DNA of 18,963 bases, from assembly GCA_049516595.1 (NCBI GenBank), contig JBEKSY010000049.1:1-18963 (forward strand), written 5' to 3'. Below the pieces are notes generated by a model. The model did not search any database and was not told the DNA's origin. It saw only the letters and a list, made by a program, of their open reading frames with translations. The stretch's first letter is position 1. The number at the start of each line of letters is the position of its first letter. Shown here one piece after another: positions 7,800 to 14,873 of the stretch. The translations under genes and the position numbers were made by a program. This stretch comes from JBEKHT01 sp049516595. Its GTDB lineage: Bacteria > Chloroflexota > Anaerolineae > Anaerolineales > RBG-16-64-43.

Positions 7800-7943
7800 G
7801 GGCCCGTAACCGCCTGGTCCCAGGTTCCAATCCTGCGGGCGATCCCTCCCCAACCATGGTCCACCAGCAGGCTCGTGCCCTTGGCGCTCCGTTCGGTTCC
7901 TCCACAGTCGGCATCTTGGGATGGGGTTTCGGCTACTACAGCA
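7800..7943 (+). repeat. Direct repeat R2, copy 2, containing a degenerate tRNA 3' half
   Basis: It pairs with 350-494. The first 47 nt (7800-7846) align without gaps to the tRNA-Met 3' half, and AGCTGGTTAATCAGCT just upstream resembles a D-arm. The loop reads CCCGTAA with C in place of the universal T33, the T-stem has one mismatch, and no acceptor 5' strand was found, so a working tRNA is unlikely. Homology to copy 1 stops at about 7943, exactly where an integrase coding fragment begins on the minus strand. Confidence 0.6.
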
Positions 7944-7945
7944 GC

Positions 7946-8092
7946 ATCCAAGTCTCGATGACCTTGCGGGAAGGTGCGATAACGTCTTATCCAATAGACA
8001 TAGGTCTCTTTCGTCCGTCGCGCGAAATGCTTGATCTTGAGAGCGCTCCGTAAGTTCTTGAGGAATTTCGGCTCAATCTCTTGCATTTGCAT
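7946..8092 (-). pseudogene. Tyrosine recombinase N-terminal fragment (integron-integrase/XerD-like)
   Basis: From a minus-strand ATG at 8092 the frame reads MQMQEIEPKFLKNLRSALKI, then KHFARRTKETYVYWIRRY. The pattern (L)xxLRxALRxxHYSxRTExxYxxWIRRF is the N-terminal SAM-like core-binding domain of IntI and related recombinases. About 49 residues remain. The homology ends at about 7946, where repeat R2 begins, and the whole catalytic domain with its R..HxxR..Y residues is missing. The reading frame stays open through the repeat by chance to 7790. It is a dead remnant of an integrase that pointed toward the tRNA-like site. Confidence 0.65.
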
Positions 8093-8097
8093 AGTTG

Positions 8098-8126
8098 TTG
8101 ACCGACTCCGGAAAGAACCATATATT
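8098..8126 (+). promoter_or_regulatory. Sigma-70-type promoter for the alcohol dehydrogenase
   Basis: TTGACC (8098-8103), exactly 17 nt, then TATATT (8121-8126): near-consensus -35 and -10 boxes with ideal spacing. The predicted start near 8133 gives a leader of about 100 nt before ATG 8233. It sits immediately outside the integrase fragment, in an AT-rich patch. Confidence 0.5.
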
Positions 8127-8232
8127 TCGTTCCAAGTGTATGATACAAGAGCTCTACTCACCGAATCATAGGTGGGCAGCGATCCCCATTATGCTCATGA
8201 ACAAGTACAGCTCAGAAAGGTAGGTTCCGCAA

Positions 8233-9264
8233 ATGACTGCTCTAACTATCCTGGGTTACGCAGCGAGAGCGTCGGGGCAGCCGCTCAAGCCATTCACGTA
8301 CAAGCCGCCCAAACTGGGCGAGCATAACGTCCGAGTTGCGGTCACGCACTGTGGCGTGTGCCATACCGACATCCAGGGTATCGCTGACTACTTCGGAATA
8401 ACCACTTTTCCATTCGTGCCCGGTCACGAGATCGTGGGATTCGTCTCTGAAGTCGGCAGCGAGGTTTCCAGCCTGAAGGAAGGCGACCGGGTCGGAATCG
8501 GGTGGCAGGGCCGCTCTTGTAACCACTGCGAGTGGTGTCTGCAGGGAGATGAGCAACTCTGCCAAGTCATTGACAAAACGGGTACGTGGAGCCCGTATGG
8601 CGGCTTCTCATCCTCAGTGCTTGTCGAGGATCGTTTCGCATACCCCCTGCCTGAGGCAATGCCCTCAGAAACGGCCGCGGTGCTCATGTGTGCCGGCGTT
8701 ACAGTTTACTCCCCGCTCCGGTCGTACGCCGCGCAAGCTCCGCAGAAGCTCGGCATCATCGGCGTGGGAGGGCTGGGCCATCTCGCCATCCAGTATGCGC
8801 GTGCTCTCGGCTACGAGGTGACTGCCATCTCCTCCACAGCAGAGAAGAAAGAACAAGCGCTCGCCTTCGGAGCAGACCACTTCATCTTTTCCAGTGAGCG
8901 GGACAACTTGCGGCAGGCTAATTACAGCCTCGACCTACTGCTCTGCACTGGTCACGACAAGGTCGACTGGGTACCGCTGATGATGACCCTGAAGAAAAAA
9001 GGGAGGCTCATTCTCGTCGGCTTCCCGGACGTGACGCTCAATTCGACCGACCTGGTGGCGCACCAATTATCGATCACCGGCTCATTCCTCGGCAACCGGG
9101 CGACGATGCGGGAGATGCTCTCGTTCTCGCAGGAGCACGGAATCAAGCCCGCAGTCGAATTGATGCCCATGTCGCAGGTCAACGCAGCGCTCCAGAAGGT
9201 GAAGGAGAACAAGGCGCGCTACCGGGTCGTTCTGGTCAACGACGCGGTTGCCGCGGGAACCTAA
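8233..9264 (+). CDS. Zinc-dependent NAD(P)H alcohol/aldehyde dehydrogenase, CAD/YahK type
   Basis: A 343-aa cytosolic medium-chain dehydrogenase/reductase that interconverts alcohols and aldehydes. Catalytic zinc ligands are C40 (CGVCHTD), H65-E66 (GHE) and C153. The structural zinc site is C96, C99, C102 and C110. The Rossmann motif is GVGGLG (177-182), and the residues after beta-2 (SSTAEKK) favour NADPH as in YahK/Ahr and cinnamyl-alcohol dehydrogenases. The length is normal and no motif is missing. ATG 8233 follows GAAAGGTAGG at a somewhat long spacing. It stands alone behind its own promoter; no terminator is obvious. The physiological substrate cannot be read from sequence; broad aldehyde reduction or detoxification is the family habit. 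Confidence 0.93.
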   Translation: MTALTILGYAARASGQPLKPFTYKPPKLGEHNVRVAVTHCGVCHTDIQGIADYFGITTFPFVPGHEIVGFVSEVGSEVSSLKEGDRVGIGWQGRSCNHCEWCLQGDEQLCQVIDKTGTWSPYGGFSSSVLVEDRFAYPLPEAMPSETAAVLMCAGVTVYSPLRSYAAQAPQKLGIIGVGGLGHLAIQYARALGYEVTAISSTAEKKEQALAFGADHFIFSSERDNLRQANYSLDLLLCTGHDKVDWVPLMMTLKKKGRLILVGFPDVTLNSTDLVAHQLSITGSFLGNRATMREMLSFSQEHGIKPAVELMPMSQVNAALQKVKENKARYRVVLVNDAVAAGT

Positions 9265-9516
9265 GCAGACCGAGTAACATTTCCGGGGTCCCCCTTCTTG
9301 CTCTCATCGAATGGAATCGCGCGGCTCGCACGATGACAACAAGAGGCCGATAATCTGCCTAACATCGGCTGCACCCTGACCGCCTTCGGCGCAGGTACGC
9401 TGAAGGCACTTTGACAGAAAAGCGGTTTTTAGGTCTTTGTCGCCTTGCAAGAAACGGCGGCTAGGTGAGCCATTCCGTTGGGCGGACGTAGCCGTAGGGC
9501 GCGGGGAGGTGTCGTC

Positions 9517-10080
9517 GTGGACAACGCAGCGCAAGTGACTTCGGAGCTGCTCTGGCGGGCCACGTTCATCGCGGTGTTGATCGACGCGCCACTTGTCATT
9601 CTCATTGGACGGTGGGTGTCTTCTGAGCTCTTCAGGAAACTCAAGTGGCACCTGGCCGCCGCGGCATTCGTCGTGTACGCGACGCTGTGGGGCACGTTCG
9701 CCTCGGTGTACTTCTGGGACGCGGTGTACAAGCAGGTGTTCCCGAGTTGGTCACGATGGCTGTTGCCAGTCGGATACGGCGTGCTGTTCGGCGCGGTTGC
9801 CGTGGCGTTGTGGCGTGCGAGCGTTGCCTTCGCGCGGTGGCAGCCTGTATGGTTCTGCCTGCTCGGGGGGCTAGTGTCTCTGGTGGGCCACGGCATCGGG
9901 ATCAGGCGAGGCCTGCTCCGAGTGCCGCTGCTTTCTGAGGCGAGCGCCACGTCGGCGCTGGTGTTCGGAGCGTTCGAGTTCGTGTTCTACTGGTGTGCGA
10001 TCGTGGGGCTCGCAGTCGCTGCCTGGAGAGCTGGCTTGCAGGTTCGTCGCCGCCGCCCGACAACGCGAGTGGCTGTGTGA
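9517..10080 (+). CDS. Small integral membrane protein, function unknown
   Basis: A 187-aa protein with about five hydrophobic stretches: LLWRATFIAVLIDAPLVILIG, HLAAAAFVVYATLWGTFAS, WLLPVGYGVLFGAVAVALW, WFCLLGGLVSLVGHGIGI and FGAFEFVFYWCAIVGLAVAA. It ends in an Arg-rich cytoplasmic tail (VRRRRPTTR). Start GTG 9517 is chosen because GGGGAGG (9503-9509) lies 7 nt upstream; a more upstream start adds only Arg/Gly-rich residues. The neighbours are the dehydrogenase (same strand, 252-bp gap) and an IS1182 fragment. I do not recognise the family. Confidence 0.65.
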   Translation: MDNAAQVTSELLWRATFIAVLIDAPLVILIGRWVSSELFRKLKWHLAAAAFVVYATLWGTFASVYFWDAVYKQVFPSWSRWLLPVGYGVLFGAVAVALWRASVAFARWQPVWFCLLGGLVSLVGHGIGIRRGLLRVPLLSEASATSALVFGAFEFVFYWCAIVGLAVAAWRAGLQVRRRRPTTRVAV

Positions 10081-10138
10081 AAAGCCTGCCGGAGTGATGA
10101 TAGGGAAAGAGTTGCTCGTATGAGGAGAGACGGGGCCC

Positions 10139-10425
10139 TCACCCGAGGACCCTGATCAATTTGGGGACACCGTGGATGTTGATGGCTCTCATGAGGTTGC
10201 AGGCGAGGAGCGAGAGGCTTATTTCCGTTCCCACATCGCTCAACCCCCTTGTCAGCCTGCCTGGCGGCAGACAGGGAAGTACCCTTGGTTCGTGCTCCGC
10301 TTGATCTTTCCAAAAGGGTGCTCGACGATGCCTTTCCGGTGTTTCAGCTTCTCCGGGTGGGCACCGTTTCGTCGCTCCATTGCCTCCAGTAAGCCTCCAT
10401 CGACCGAACGGGCGAATGAACAGGA
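10139..10425 (-). pseudogene. IS1182-family transposase, C-terminal remnant with frameshift
   Basis: On the minus strand one frame reads LLEAMERRNGAHPEKLKHRK then GIVEHPFGKIKR..NQGYF. After a frameshift near 10255 a second frame continues ISLSLLACNLMRAINIHGVP and ends at 10139. The pattern PEKLxxRKxIVEHPFGxIKRWMGQGYF ... SLTxLAYNLxRxINIxGVPxLI is the C-terminus of IS1182 transposases. The N-terminal and central parts are missing, so it is a degraded fragment lying after the membrane-protein gene. Confidence 0.75.
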
Positions 10426-10503
10426 TACCCTTTCGATCAATCCGTGGTCGTAACTCATCAAGCATGCTTCAACCAGAGGAAGCAAGCAGCCCGGACGGCC
10501 CAA

Positions 10504-10980
10504 AAAGGGCGCTTAGGCCGGCACCTGCAGCCAACCTCGAGTACTCGCCAAGGATTGGACGAAGAATCATGCAGGTCATAGTGCCGGTCGTAGTCCCTCG
10601 CAATCGAGTCGTAGTTCACATTATCGGGCGTAGGTCCGCTTGGTCGGCCTATCGTCCGCCACGCGCCTCTTCGCCCACGCGGCGAGGACTCGGCTACTTA
10701 ACCCCTTTCCTCGCCAAAGACGCCATCTGCCCGGCATTTCGACGGGATTTGACCAGCGATGTGCTCCCCTGATGGATTCTCACAGCCGATCAACGGATCA
10801 GTCCATCTGTCTTCCGGTGATTCGCTCTGCGTTGGGCCATTGATTCCAACCTCGAAATCGCCTATGCTATCCGAGGGGAGGGGCATTCGGGTCTGTTGGT
10901 ATCGCTGGAGCGATGTGAATCTTCACTCCTTGGCGGCTATCGTCGAATCACCAATTACACTTCTCGCAGAAAGCCAATAG
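10504..10980. other. No gene recognised (477 bp)
   Basis: Short ORFs occur on both strands but none has a credible start, a ribosome site or a family-like sequence. Composition shifts toward higher AT near 10900 as the short-chain dehydrogenase approaches. I see no clear promoter, terminator or repeat. Confidence 0.4.
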
Positions 10981-10993
10981 AAAGGAGAATTGG

Positions 10994-11731
10994 ATGAAAA
11001 ATGGATTCTTTCTGATCACGGGGACTTCAAGGGGGATTGGCGAAGCATTGGCACAAGAGGTCTTGGATAAAGGCGCCACGGTCCTTGGCGTTTCGAGAAA
11101 TCGATCCGACAAACTGAAATCCACACAATATCATCATCTGTCATTTGATTTGACGGATACGTCCCAAATTGGCCAAATCATGGATAAGGTAAACGAAATC
11201 GTCGACATTCGAAGCTTTGACTTTGTTTGTCTTGTTAATAATGCGTCTGCGATTGAACCACTAGGATCCATCGAGAAATGCCCGGCGAAAGAAATTGACT
11301 CTCATGTCAGAATCGGTCTGATCGCCCCGATGATCCTAACTTCCATGTTCATGCGAAGATTCTCCGCCGACAAGATTCGGAAGAAAGTCGTCTTCATTTC
11401 CTCCGGCGCGGCTCTTGCTGCCTCTTCTGATGACAGTATCTACTGTAGTTCCAAGGCAGCCATCAATATGTTCGCTCAGTGTGTTGGACTTGAGCAGAAA
11501 AATAGGCAATATGGGTTTGAGGTCATTTCTATCGGTCCTGGAATGGTAGACACTTCTATGCAGGAGGCCGCCCGTTCAAAAACCAGTGACGAATATGCAA
11601 GTGCAGACTTCTTCAAGCAGGCATTCAAGGATGGGAAGTTACAAAGACCGGATAACGTTGCTGGAAAAATCTATACAATATTGGGAAACAAGTACGAACA
11701 GGGAAAATACGTAAGTGTGGGCGAGGTGTAA
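10994..11731 (+). CDS. Short-chain dehydrogenase/reductase (benzil/sepiapterin reductase-like)
   Basis: A 245-aa NAD(P)-dependent reductase. The cofactor motif is TGTSRGIG (9-16), with R35 after beta-2 suggesting NADPH. Next come NNAS (82-85) and the catalytic triad S137, Y150, K154 (ISSG and YCSSK). The opening FFLITGTSRGIGEALA and ending GKYVSVGEV resemble YueD-type benzil reductases and sepiapterin reductases, which reduce diketones or pterins. AAAGGAG (10981-10987) lies 6 nt before ATG. Codon use is visibly AT-richer than all neighbours (many AAA, AAT, ATT codons), and IS fragments flank it on both sides, so recent acquisition from a lower-GC donor is likely. The true substrate is unknown. 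Confidence 0.92.
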   Translation: MKNGFFLITGTSRGIGEALAQEVLDKGATVLGVSRNRSDKLKSTQYHHLSFDLTDTSQIGQIMDKVNEIVDIRSFDFVCLVNNASAIEPLGSIEKCPAKEIDSHVRIGLIAPMILTSMFMRRFSADKIRKKVVFISSGAALAASSDDSIYCSSKAAINMFAQCVGLEQKNRQYGFEVISIGPGMVDTSMQEAARSKTSDEYASADFFKQAFKDGKLQRPDNVAGKIYTILGNKYEQGKYVSVGEV

Positions 11732-11735
11732 CTTC

Positions 11736-11778
11736 CCTGTATCGTGTCAACCAAAATGAGACAAATTGGGACTTCGAG
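11736..11778 (-). repeat. Probable IS3-type element end
   Basis: Read on the minus strand, GAAGTCCCAATTTGTCTC then ATTTTGGTTGACACG lies about 45 bp beyond the last recognisable transposase codon. This is the expected place and style of an IS3 terminal repeat. It also abuts the stop of the short-chain dehydrogenase (11731). Confidence 0.45.
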
Positions 11779-11819
11779 CTAAGACACATTTCAGAGGCCT
11801 TGACGGTCTGGCGGCCATG

Positions 11820-12022
11820 ATTAGCCACCGCATGTGCTGAAGGCGTCGCGCCTCCAGCGCTCTGCGTTTGATCTCCTTCCGTCGCTACTGATCCTCCTTG
11901 GCCCTCCCGAAGGAGACGTATGGCGGCGTGACGTTCTCCAGTCACTCGTGGAACCGCGGGTGATTGTTGTAGTCGACAATCCGGGGGATTTCCGGTTGCA
12001 AGTCCCGCGGAAAGGAGCAGTT
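11820..12022 (-). pseudogene. IS3-family transposase C-terminal remnant with two stop codons
   Basis: One minus-strand frame reads DLQPEIPRIVDYNNHPRFHE, stop, LENVTPPYVSFGRAKEDQ, stop, RRKEIKRRALEARRLQHMR. The intact family pattern is IPRFVxYYNxRRYHExLxNVTPADVYFGRxxEILxRREEIKRRTLExRR. The in-frame stops are TGA at 11942-11944 (probably from TGG) and TAG at 11885-11887. The DDE core is absent. The intergenic stretch 12023-12284 shows nothing further that I can support. Confidence 0.75.
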
Positions 12023-12284
12023 CTGAAGGGACACAAAGCATTGAACCGATGTAGACGCAAAGATCAGGAGAAGCGCGAGGCCGCAAAGAAAGGTGTTCCC
12101 TTAGTCATCTGAGTCAACCGCTTTCCTTCTGCTTCATCAAGATCCCTCCTTCCCTCCACGGCGCTCAGACTCTCACAATACTCGGTTCGGAATGGGGGGA
12201 CCTCCCAAGTTTCGAGGATGTGATTTGGCGCAGCTGGGCGCGCGTTGACAAATGCACGCGACATGAGGTAGCCTTGCACCTATG

Positions 12285-12412
12285 CTTACGGATCAACCTC
12301 GTTGGGCTCGAGGATACTGAACCACGGATGGTACCCTCAAACGGCTGGAAATCCTGTTTGAGGCCCCCTCCCCCGGGTTGAAGCTCATAACCCGACGAGC
12401 TACGGTTCTTGG
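12285..12412 (+). repeat. Direct repeat R1, copy 1 (left boundary of the ECF segment)
   Basis: Bases 12285-12394 match 16619-16728 with 4 mismatches in 110. The repeat holds two hairpins (CCTCG/CGAGG at 12297-12313 and CCTCAAAC/GTTTGAGG at 12335-12363) and ends in the anticodon loop CTCATAA plus CCCG. Here the rest of the tRNA half is gone: sequence jumps directly to GAGCTACGGTTCTT (12398-12411), which matches the downstream arm of the terminator at 16785-16796. Copy 1 is therefore copy 2 with an internal deletion of about 57 bp. Confidence 0.75.
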
Positions 12413-12432
12413 GAATCTAAAGGACACAAACA

Positions 12433-12471
12433 AACGCCGCAGACCGAGGGGCCTACGGCGTTCGCTTTTTT
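12433..12471 (+). terminator. Intrinsic terminator near the left repeat boundary
   Basis: AACGCCG (12433-12439) pairs with CGGCGTT (12456-12462), with further pairing possible in the loop, followed by CGC and six T residues. No gene directly upstream needs it; it may be inherited from a tRNA locus like the other hairpins beside the tRNA halves. Confidence 0.55.
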
Positions 12472-12487
12472 GCAATCGGAGCTCGTC

Positions 12488-12534
12488 GGGCTAGTGGCCC
12501 TACGGTCTTCGGTTGGAATCCTTCCCTCGCTACC
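12488..12534 (+). repeat. Degenerate tRNA 3' half
   Basis: These 47 nt align without gaps to the intact tRNA-Met half at 7627-7673, with about 32 identities by manual count, including the shared end CGCTACC and a T-loop-like TTGGAAT. T-stem pairing is poor. It lies 76 bp after the truncated R1 copy and is best read as an older, eroded att site. Gap 12535-12641 shows nothing else firm. Confidence 0.45.
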
Positions 12535-12641
12535 CTCAAATGGGTACCGCGGCTAGTTGAGCTACGGCGTGTGTCCCTGACACAGAGAGCCTCGGCGGGG
12601 GCTTAGTCTTGATTCGAGTTGGATTCCTCCTATGGGTTCCT

Positions 12642-12671
12642 TTGTGCCATTCTTGGTCTGACCAGGCACAA
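12642..12671 (-). terminator. Hairpin just downstream of the DUF5667 gene
   Basis: TTGTGCC (12642-12648) pairs with GGCACAA (12665-12671), with an inner TGGTC/GACCA stem. It lies 7 nt beyond the stop of the minus-strand operon. There is no T-tract on the minus strand, so it may be an atypical terminator or a transcript-end protector. Confidence 0.35.
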
Positions 12672-12677
12672 TCACTC

Positions 12678-13580
12678 TCAGTGGGACGATCCTTGGCCAT
12701 TGCCGTCGGGGGCACCTGGAGTTGCTTTTCCATGACCCTGCCCGTTGCCAGGCTGCCCATTCCCCCCTCCCGCCTCTCCCGGGGCCACGGGAGTGCGGTT
12801 CTTCCCTGGAGCAAGCTGGTTGGGGTTGACCCCATGTAGCACACGATCGACATCCTGCGAAGCTTGCTTTCCGGCCTGCTCGGCGCTGCCAATCGCAGGC
12901 CCACCCAGGGGTGAGTTTGAGACCAGATCGACGACCTCATTAAGGCGGGTGGCGACCTGGCCAAGGTGCCCGGCTAGCCTTGTCTGAAGGGCAGGCTCCC
13001 CAAGACCTTGCACGATTGACGCGGCTCGCTCCAGGTCCCTCGATGCAGAATTGAGTGGCTGAGCGGATTCGTCCAGCCGACCGCGAGCGGCAAGTGCATG
13101 AATTTCGCTCAGCCTAAGCTCTGCGTAGGTGAGCTCGAGCTCCGCGAGCGAAGCAGGGGTATGAGGCAGCGCCAGAATGACCTCCTCGCCCGTGAGCTTT
13201 ACTCCGTAGAGCGGGTCACCGGGGAGAGCCTCGGCTGAGGCCACGGTCAGGCCACCGCCCACGAAGAGCGAGAGCAGGAACACGGTCAGAATGGAGAGGG
13301 CGAAGGCCGTCCTCCAATGAACTGGATGAGGCCGCAACGAAGCCCGGTGGGTGTCCCTCGCCTCAATGCGGTCAAGGAATCGAGCTCTTGCAGCACCACG
13401 AAACGCAATAGTCGGGATGGCCTCGGGAAGGTCCTGCAGCCGCGAGGCGACGTTGAGGAGCTCTTTCAGCGACCGGGCGTCGGCCGGATAGGTTGAAAGC
13501 AGGTCATCCAGGGTGCGTCCTGCCCTCAGCCCCTCCAGACACGCCTCCAACTCTTGAGCGAGCCGCCTCTCATTTGCCAT
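12678..13580 (-). CDS. Single-pass membrane protein with DUF5667 domain, candidate anti-sigma factor
   Basis: A 300-aa protein. Residues 1-80 are a charged cytoplasmic region (LAQELEACLEGLRAG, DDLLSTYPADARSLKELL). A transmembrane segment follows (FALSILTVFLLSLFVGGGL). Then comes an exported DUF5667-like helical domain opening ALPGDPLYGVKL and a low-complexity Gly/Asn/Pro/Gln tail. ATG 13580 is chosen because GAGGTGG lies 8 nt upstream; it overlaps the sigma-factor stop by 11 bp, so translation is coupled. A GTG 12 bp upstream is less likely. DUF5667 proteins regularly follow ECF sigma genes in Chloroflexota. A role as membrane anti-sigma sensor is inferred from topology and coupling, not from a ZAS zinc motif, which is absent. 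Confidence 0.8.
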   Translation of the reverse strand: MANERRLAQELEACLEGLRAGRTLDDLLSTYPADARSLKELLNVASRLQDLPEAIPTIAFRGAARARFLDRIEARDTHRASLRPHPVHWRTAFALSILTVFLLSLFVGGGLTVASAEALPGDPLYGVKLTGEEVILALPHTPASLAELELTYAELRLSEIHALAARGRLDESAQPLNSASRDLERAASIVQGLGEPALQTRLAGHLGQVATRLNEVVDLVSNSPLGGPAIGSAEQAGKQASQDVDRVLHGVNPNQLAPGKNRTPVAPGEAGGGNGQPGNGQGHGKATPGAPDGNGQGSSH

Positions 13581-14127
13581 TGTTTTGCCCACCTCGCATC
13601 AATTCCCTCAACCGGCGGACAGCCCGAAACTGAATCACCCGCACCGCCTCTTCGCTCCGGCCCAGCAACTGGGCCACTTCCCTGTGGCTAAGGCCTGCGA
13701 TGAACCGCAGGCTCAAAACCTCCTGGCTCATTACATCCAGCCCGCGCAGAGCCTTTGCCAGATCTTGCATTTCCTCCTGTTTAGCGATCCCGGCCTCGAC
13801 CTCGCCCCCAGGGGCCGGGAGGGTCGGAGAGAGCTCCTCGTGAGGATGCGCACTCCGGAAGTAATCGATCACGGCGTTGTGCGCGATCCGGTACAACCAT
13901 CCGAGCACTGGAACCTTGCCCGGTTTGTATCGCCTGTGAGCCTCCCACGCCCGCAGGAAAGTGGTCTCGGTAAGGTCCTCCGCCAGATGCGCGTCGCCCA
14001 CGCGGTAGAACACATAGCGGTACACGCGATTCAGGCACGCGATGTACAGGTCCCCAAACGCTTCGGCGTTCCCCGCCATTGCCCGGCGAACCAACGCTTC
14101 GTCCGGGACTTCCCGCCCTGTCTCCAC
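13570..14127 (-). CDS. ECF-type RNA polymerase sigma factor
   Basis: A 185-aa sigma-70 family protein of RpoE size. Region 2 is LVRRAMAGNAEAFGDLY to GWLYRIAHNAVIDYFR (about residues 11-94), including the DLTETTFLRAW core-binding segment. Region 4 is LDVMSQEVLSLRFIAGLSHR then EVAQLLGRSEEAVRV (about 128-178). Regions 1.1 and 3 are absent, as in ECF factors. Start GTG 14127 follows AGGGTG. It would direct RNA polymerase to an envelope-stress-type regulon. Its divergent neighbours encode exported proteins and share the 257-bp intergenic region 14128-14384, so they are plausible direct targets. I could not define a convincing -35/-10 pair there. Confidence 0.93.
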   Translation of the reverse strand: METGREVPDEALVRRAMAGNAEAFGDLYIACLNRVYRYVFYRVGDAHLAEDLTETTFLRAWEAHRRYKPGKVPVLGWLYRIAHNAVIDYFRSAHPHEELSPTLPAPGGEVEAGIAKQEEMQDLAKALRGLDVMSQEVLSLRFIAGLSHREVAQLLGRSEEAVRVIQFRAVRRLRELMRGGQNNGK

Positions 14128-14384
14128 GCTTCACCCTGATCAACGTAAAGTGAGCACAAACGTTACAAAGGCCGTGCAGTTCGAACCGCAGCCCAAGGCA
14201 AAGCCACCGAGACCAATTCCACCATGGAATGGATGCCGATCAAGGGTCGCCAGCCCAGCTTTGCTGTCTTCCCGCCAATTTCATGGGCTATGGGGCTGTA
14301 ACACCGCTGCCATTCTATCGTTATATGAGGTGACACGCCCTAATGGGCCATGCCAATGGCTCCTGCGGCGAGTGAATTGAGAAC

Positions 14385-14813
14385 ATGGATGGTGCCGTGA
14401 ACGGACCTTGCAGGCTTCTCCTGGCGGTCTCAGCCTTGACCGCTGCTACGCTCGGTTGCCAGCTCCTGGGCGGGATCACTTCGGGCCCTTCCCTTCCGTC
14501 CGGAGGAACCAGCAATGGAGGCGCACCGAGCGCGACGCCGATCGCGGTGAACCAGGGTGGTCTCTCCCTGGTTCTCACAGCCCCCACGGACGGCGCGATC
14601 GTTTCTACCTTCTCGGTCAAGGTCGCAGGACGGACCGCTCCCGGGGCAGCCGTGAGTTTCAACGACTCGATCGGGATGGCGGACAGCCGAGGGAACTTTG
14701 AGCTTGAAGTCCCTCTCGATCAAGGGCTGAACACCCTTGAAGTCGTTGTGAGTGACGCGTTTGGCAGACAGCTTACCTACTACCTGGCTGTCACCTCACA
14801 AGCCGGTCCATGA
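14385..14813 (+). CDS. Probable lipoprotein with one Ig-like (glucodextranase B-type) domain
   Basis: A 142-aa exported protein. A hydrophobic signal (RLLLAVSALTAATLGC) ends in a lipobox-like TLGC, with C25 as the likely lipidated residue; Thr at -3 is not ideal. A Ser/Gly/Pro linker follows, then a beta-sandwich of about 80 residues: LVLTAPTDGAIV, FSVKVAGRTAPGAAVSFND, GNFELEVPLDQGLNTLEVVV and the ending YYLAV. This matches the P-x-DG-x-V ... G-x-F-x-V-PL-x-x-G-x-N pattern of glucodextranase-B/Ig-like modules that mediate carbohydrate or surface contacts. It is transcribed divergently from the sigma gene and lies 60 bp before the DUF5666 gene, so a two-gene operon is likely. The ribosome site at ATG 14385 is weak; GTG 14397 is an alternative. 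Confidence 0.75.
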   Translation: MDGAVNGPCRLLLAVSALTAATLGCQLLGGITSGPSLPSGGTSNGGAPSATPIAVNQGGLSLVLTAPTDGAIVSTFSVKVAGRTAPGAAVSFNDSIGMADSRGNFELEVPLDQGLNTLEVVVSDAFGRQLTYYLAVTSQAGP

Positions 14814-14873
14814 GGGCCTATCAGGTGGATCGCAGGCCATGTTCTCAAGGAAATTGGGCAAAGGGAGGCAGGC

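Noticed and set aside
7366..7800. Plus-strand ORF of 144 aa across the half-tRNA and terminator
   Set aside because: It runs through a tRNA half (LITRRSLVRVQPPLP is a known tRNA-derived reading) and a terminator, and has no ribosome site.
7780..7856. Possible complete tRNA ending CAACCA, with a D-arm-like AGCTGGTTAATCAGCT
   Set aside because: No acceptor 5' strand is present, T33 is replaced by C, and the T-stem has a mismatch; kept only as a tRNA-like repeat.
12560..12635. Another tRNA-like trace with GATTCGAGTTGGA and a weak CTCAA/TTGAG hairpin before it
   Set aside because: The spacing is off by one from the 47-nt pattern and the stems do not pair, so chance resemblance cannot be excluded.
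13585..14139. Plus-strand ORF of 184 aa opposite the sigma factor
   Set aside because: The opposite frame encodes a well-conserved ECF sigma factor; this ORF has no family features.
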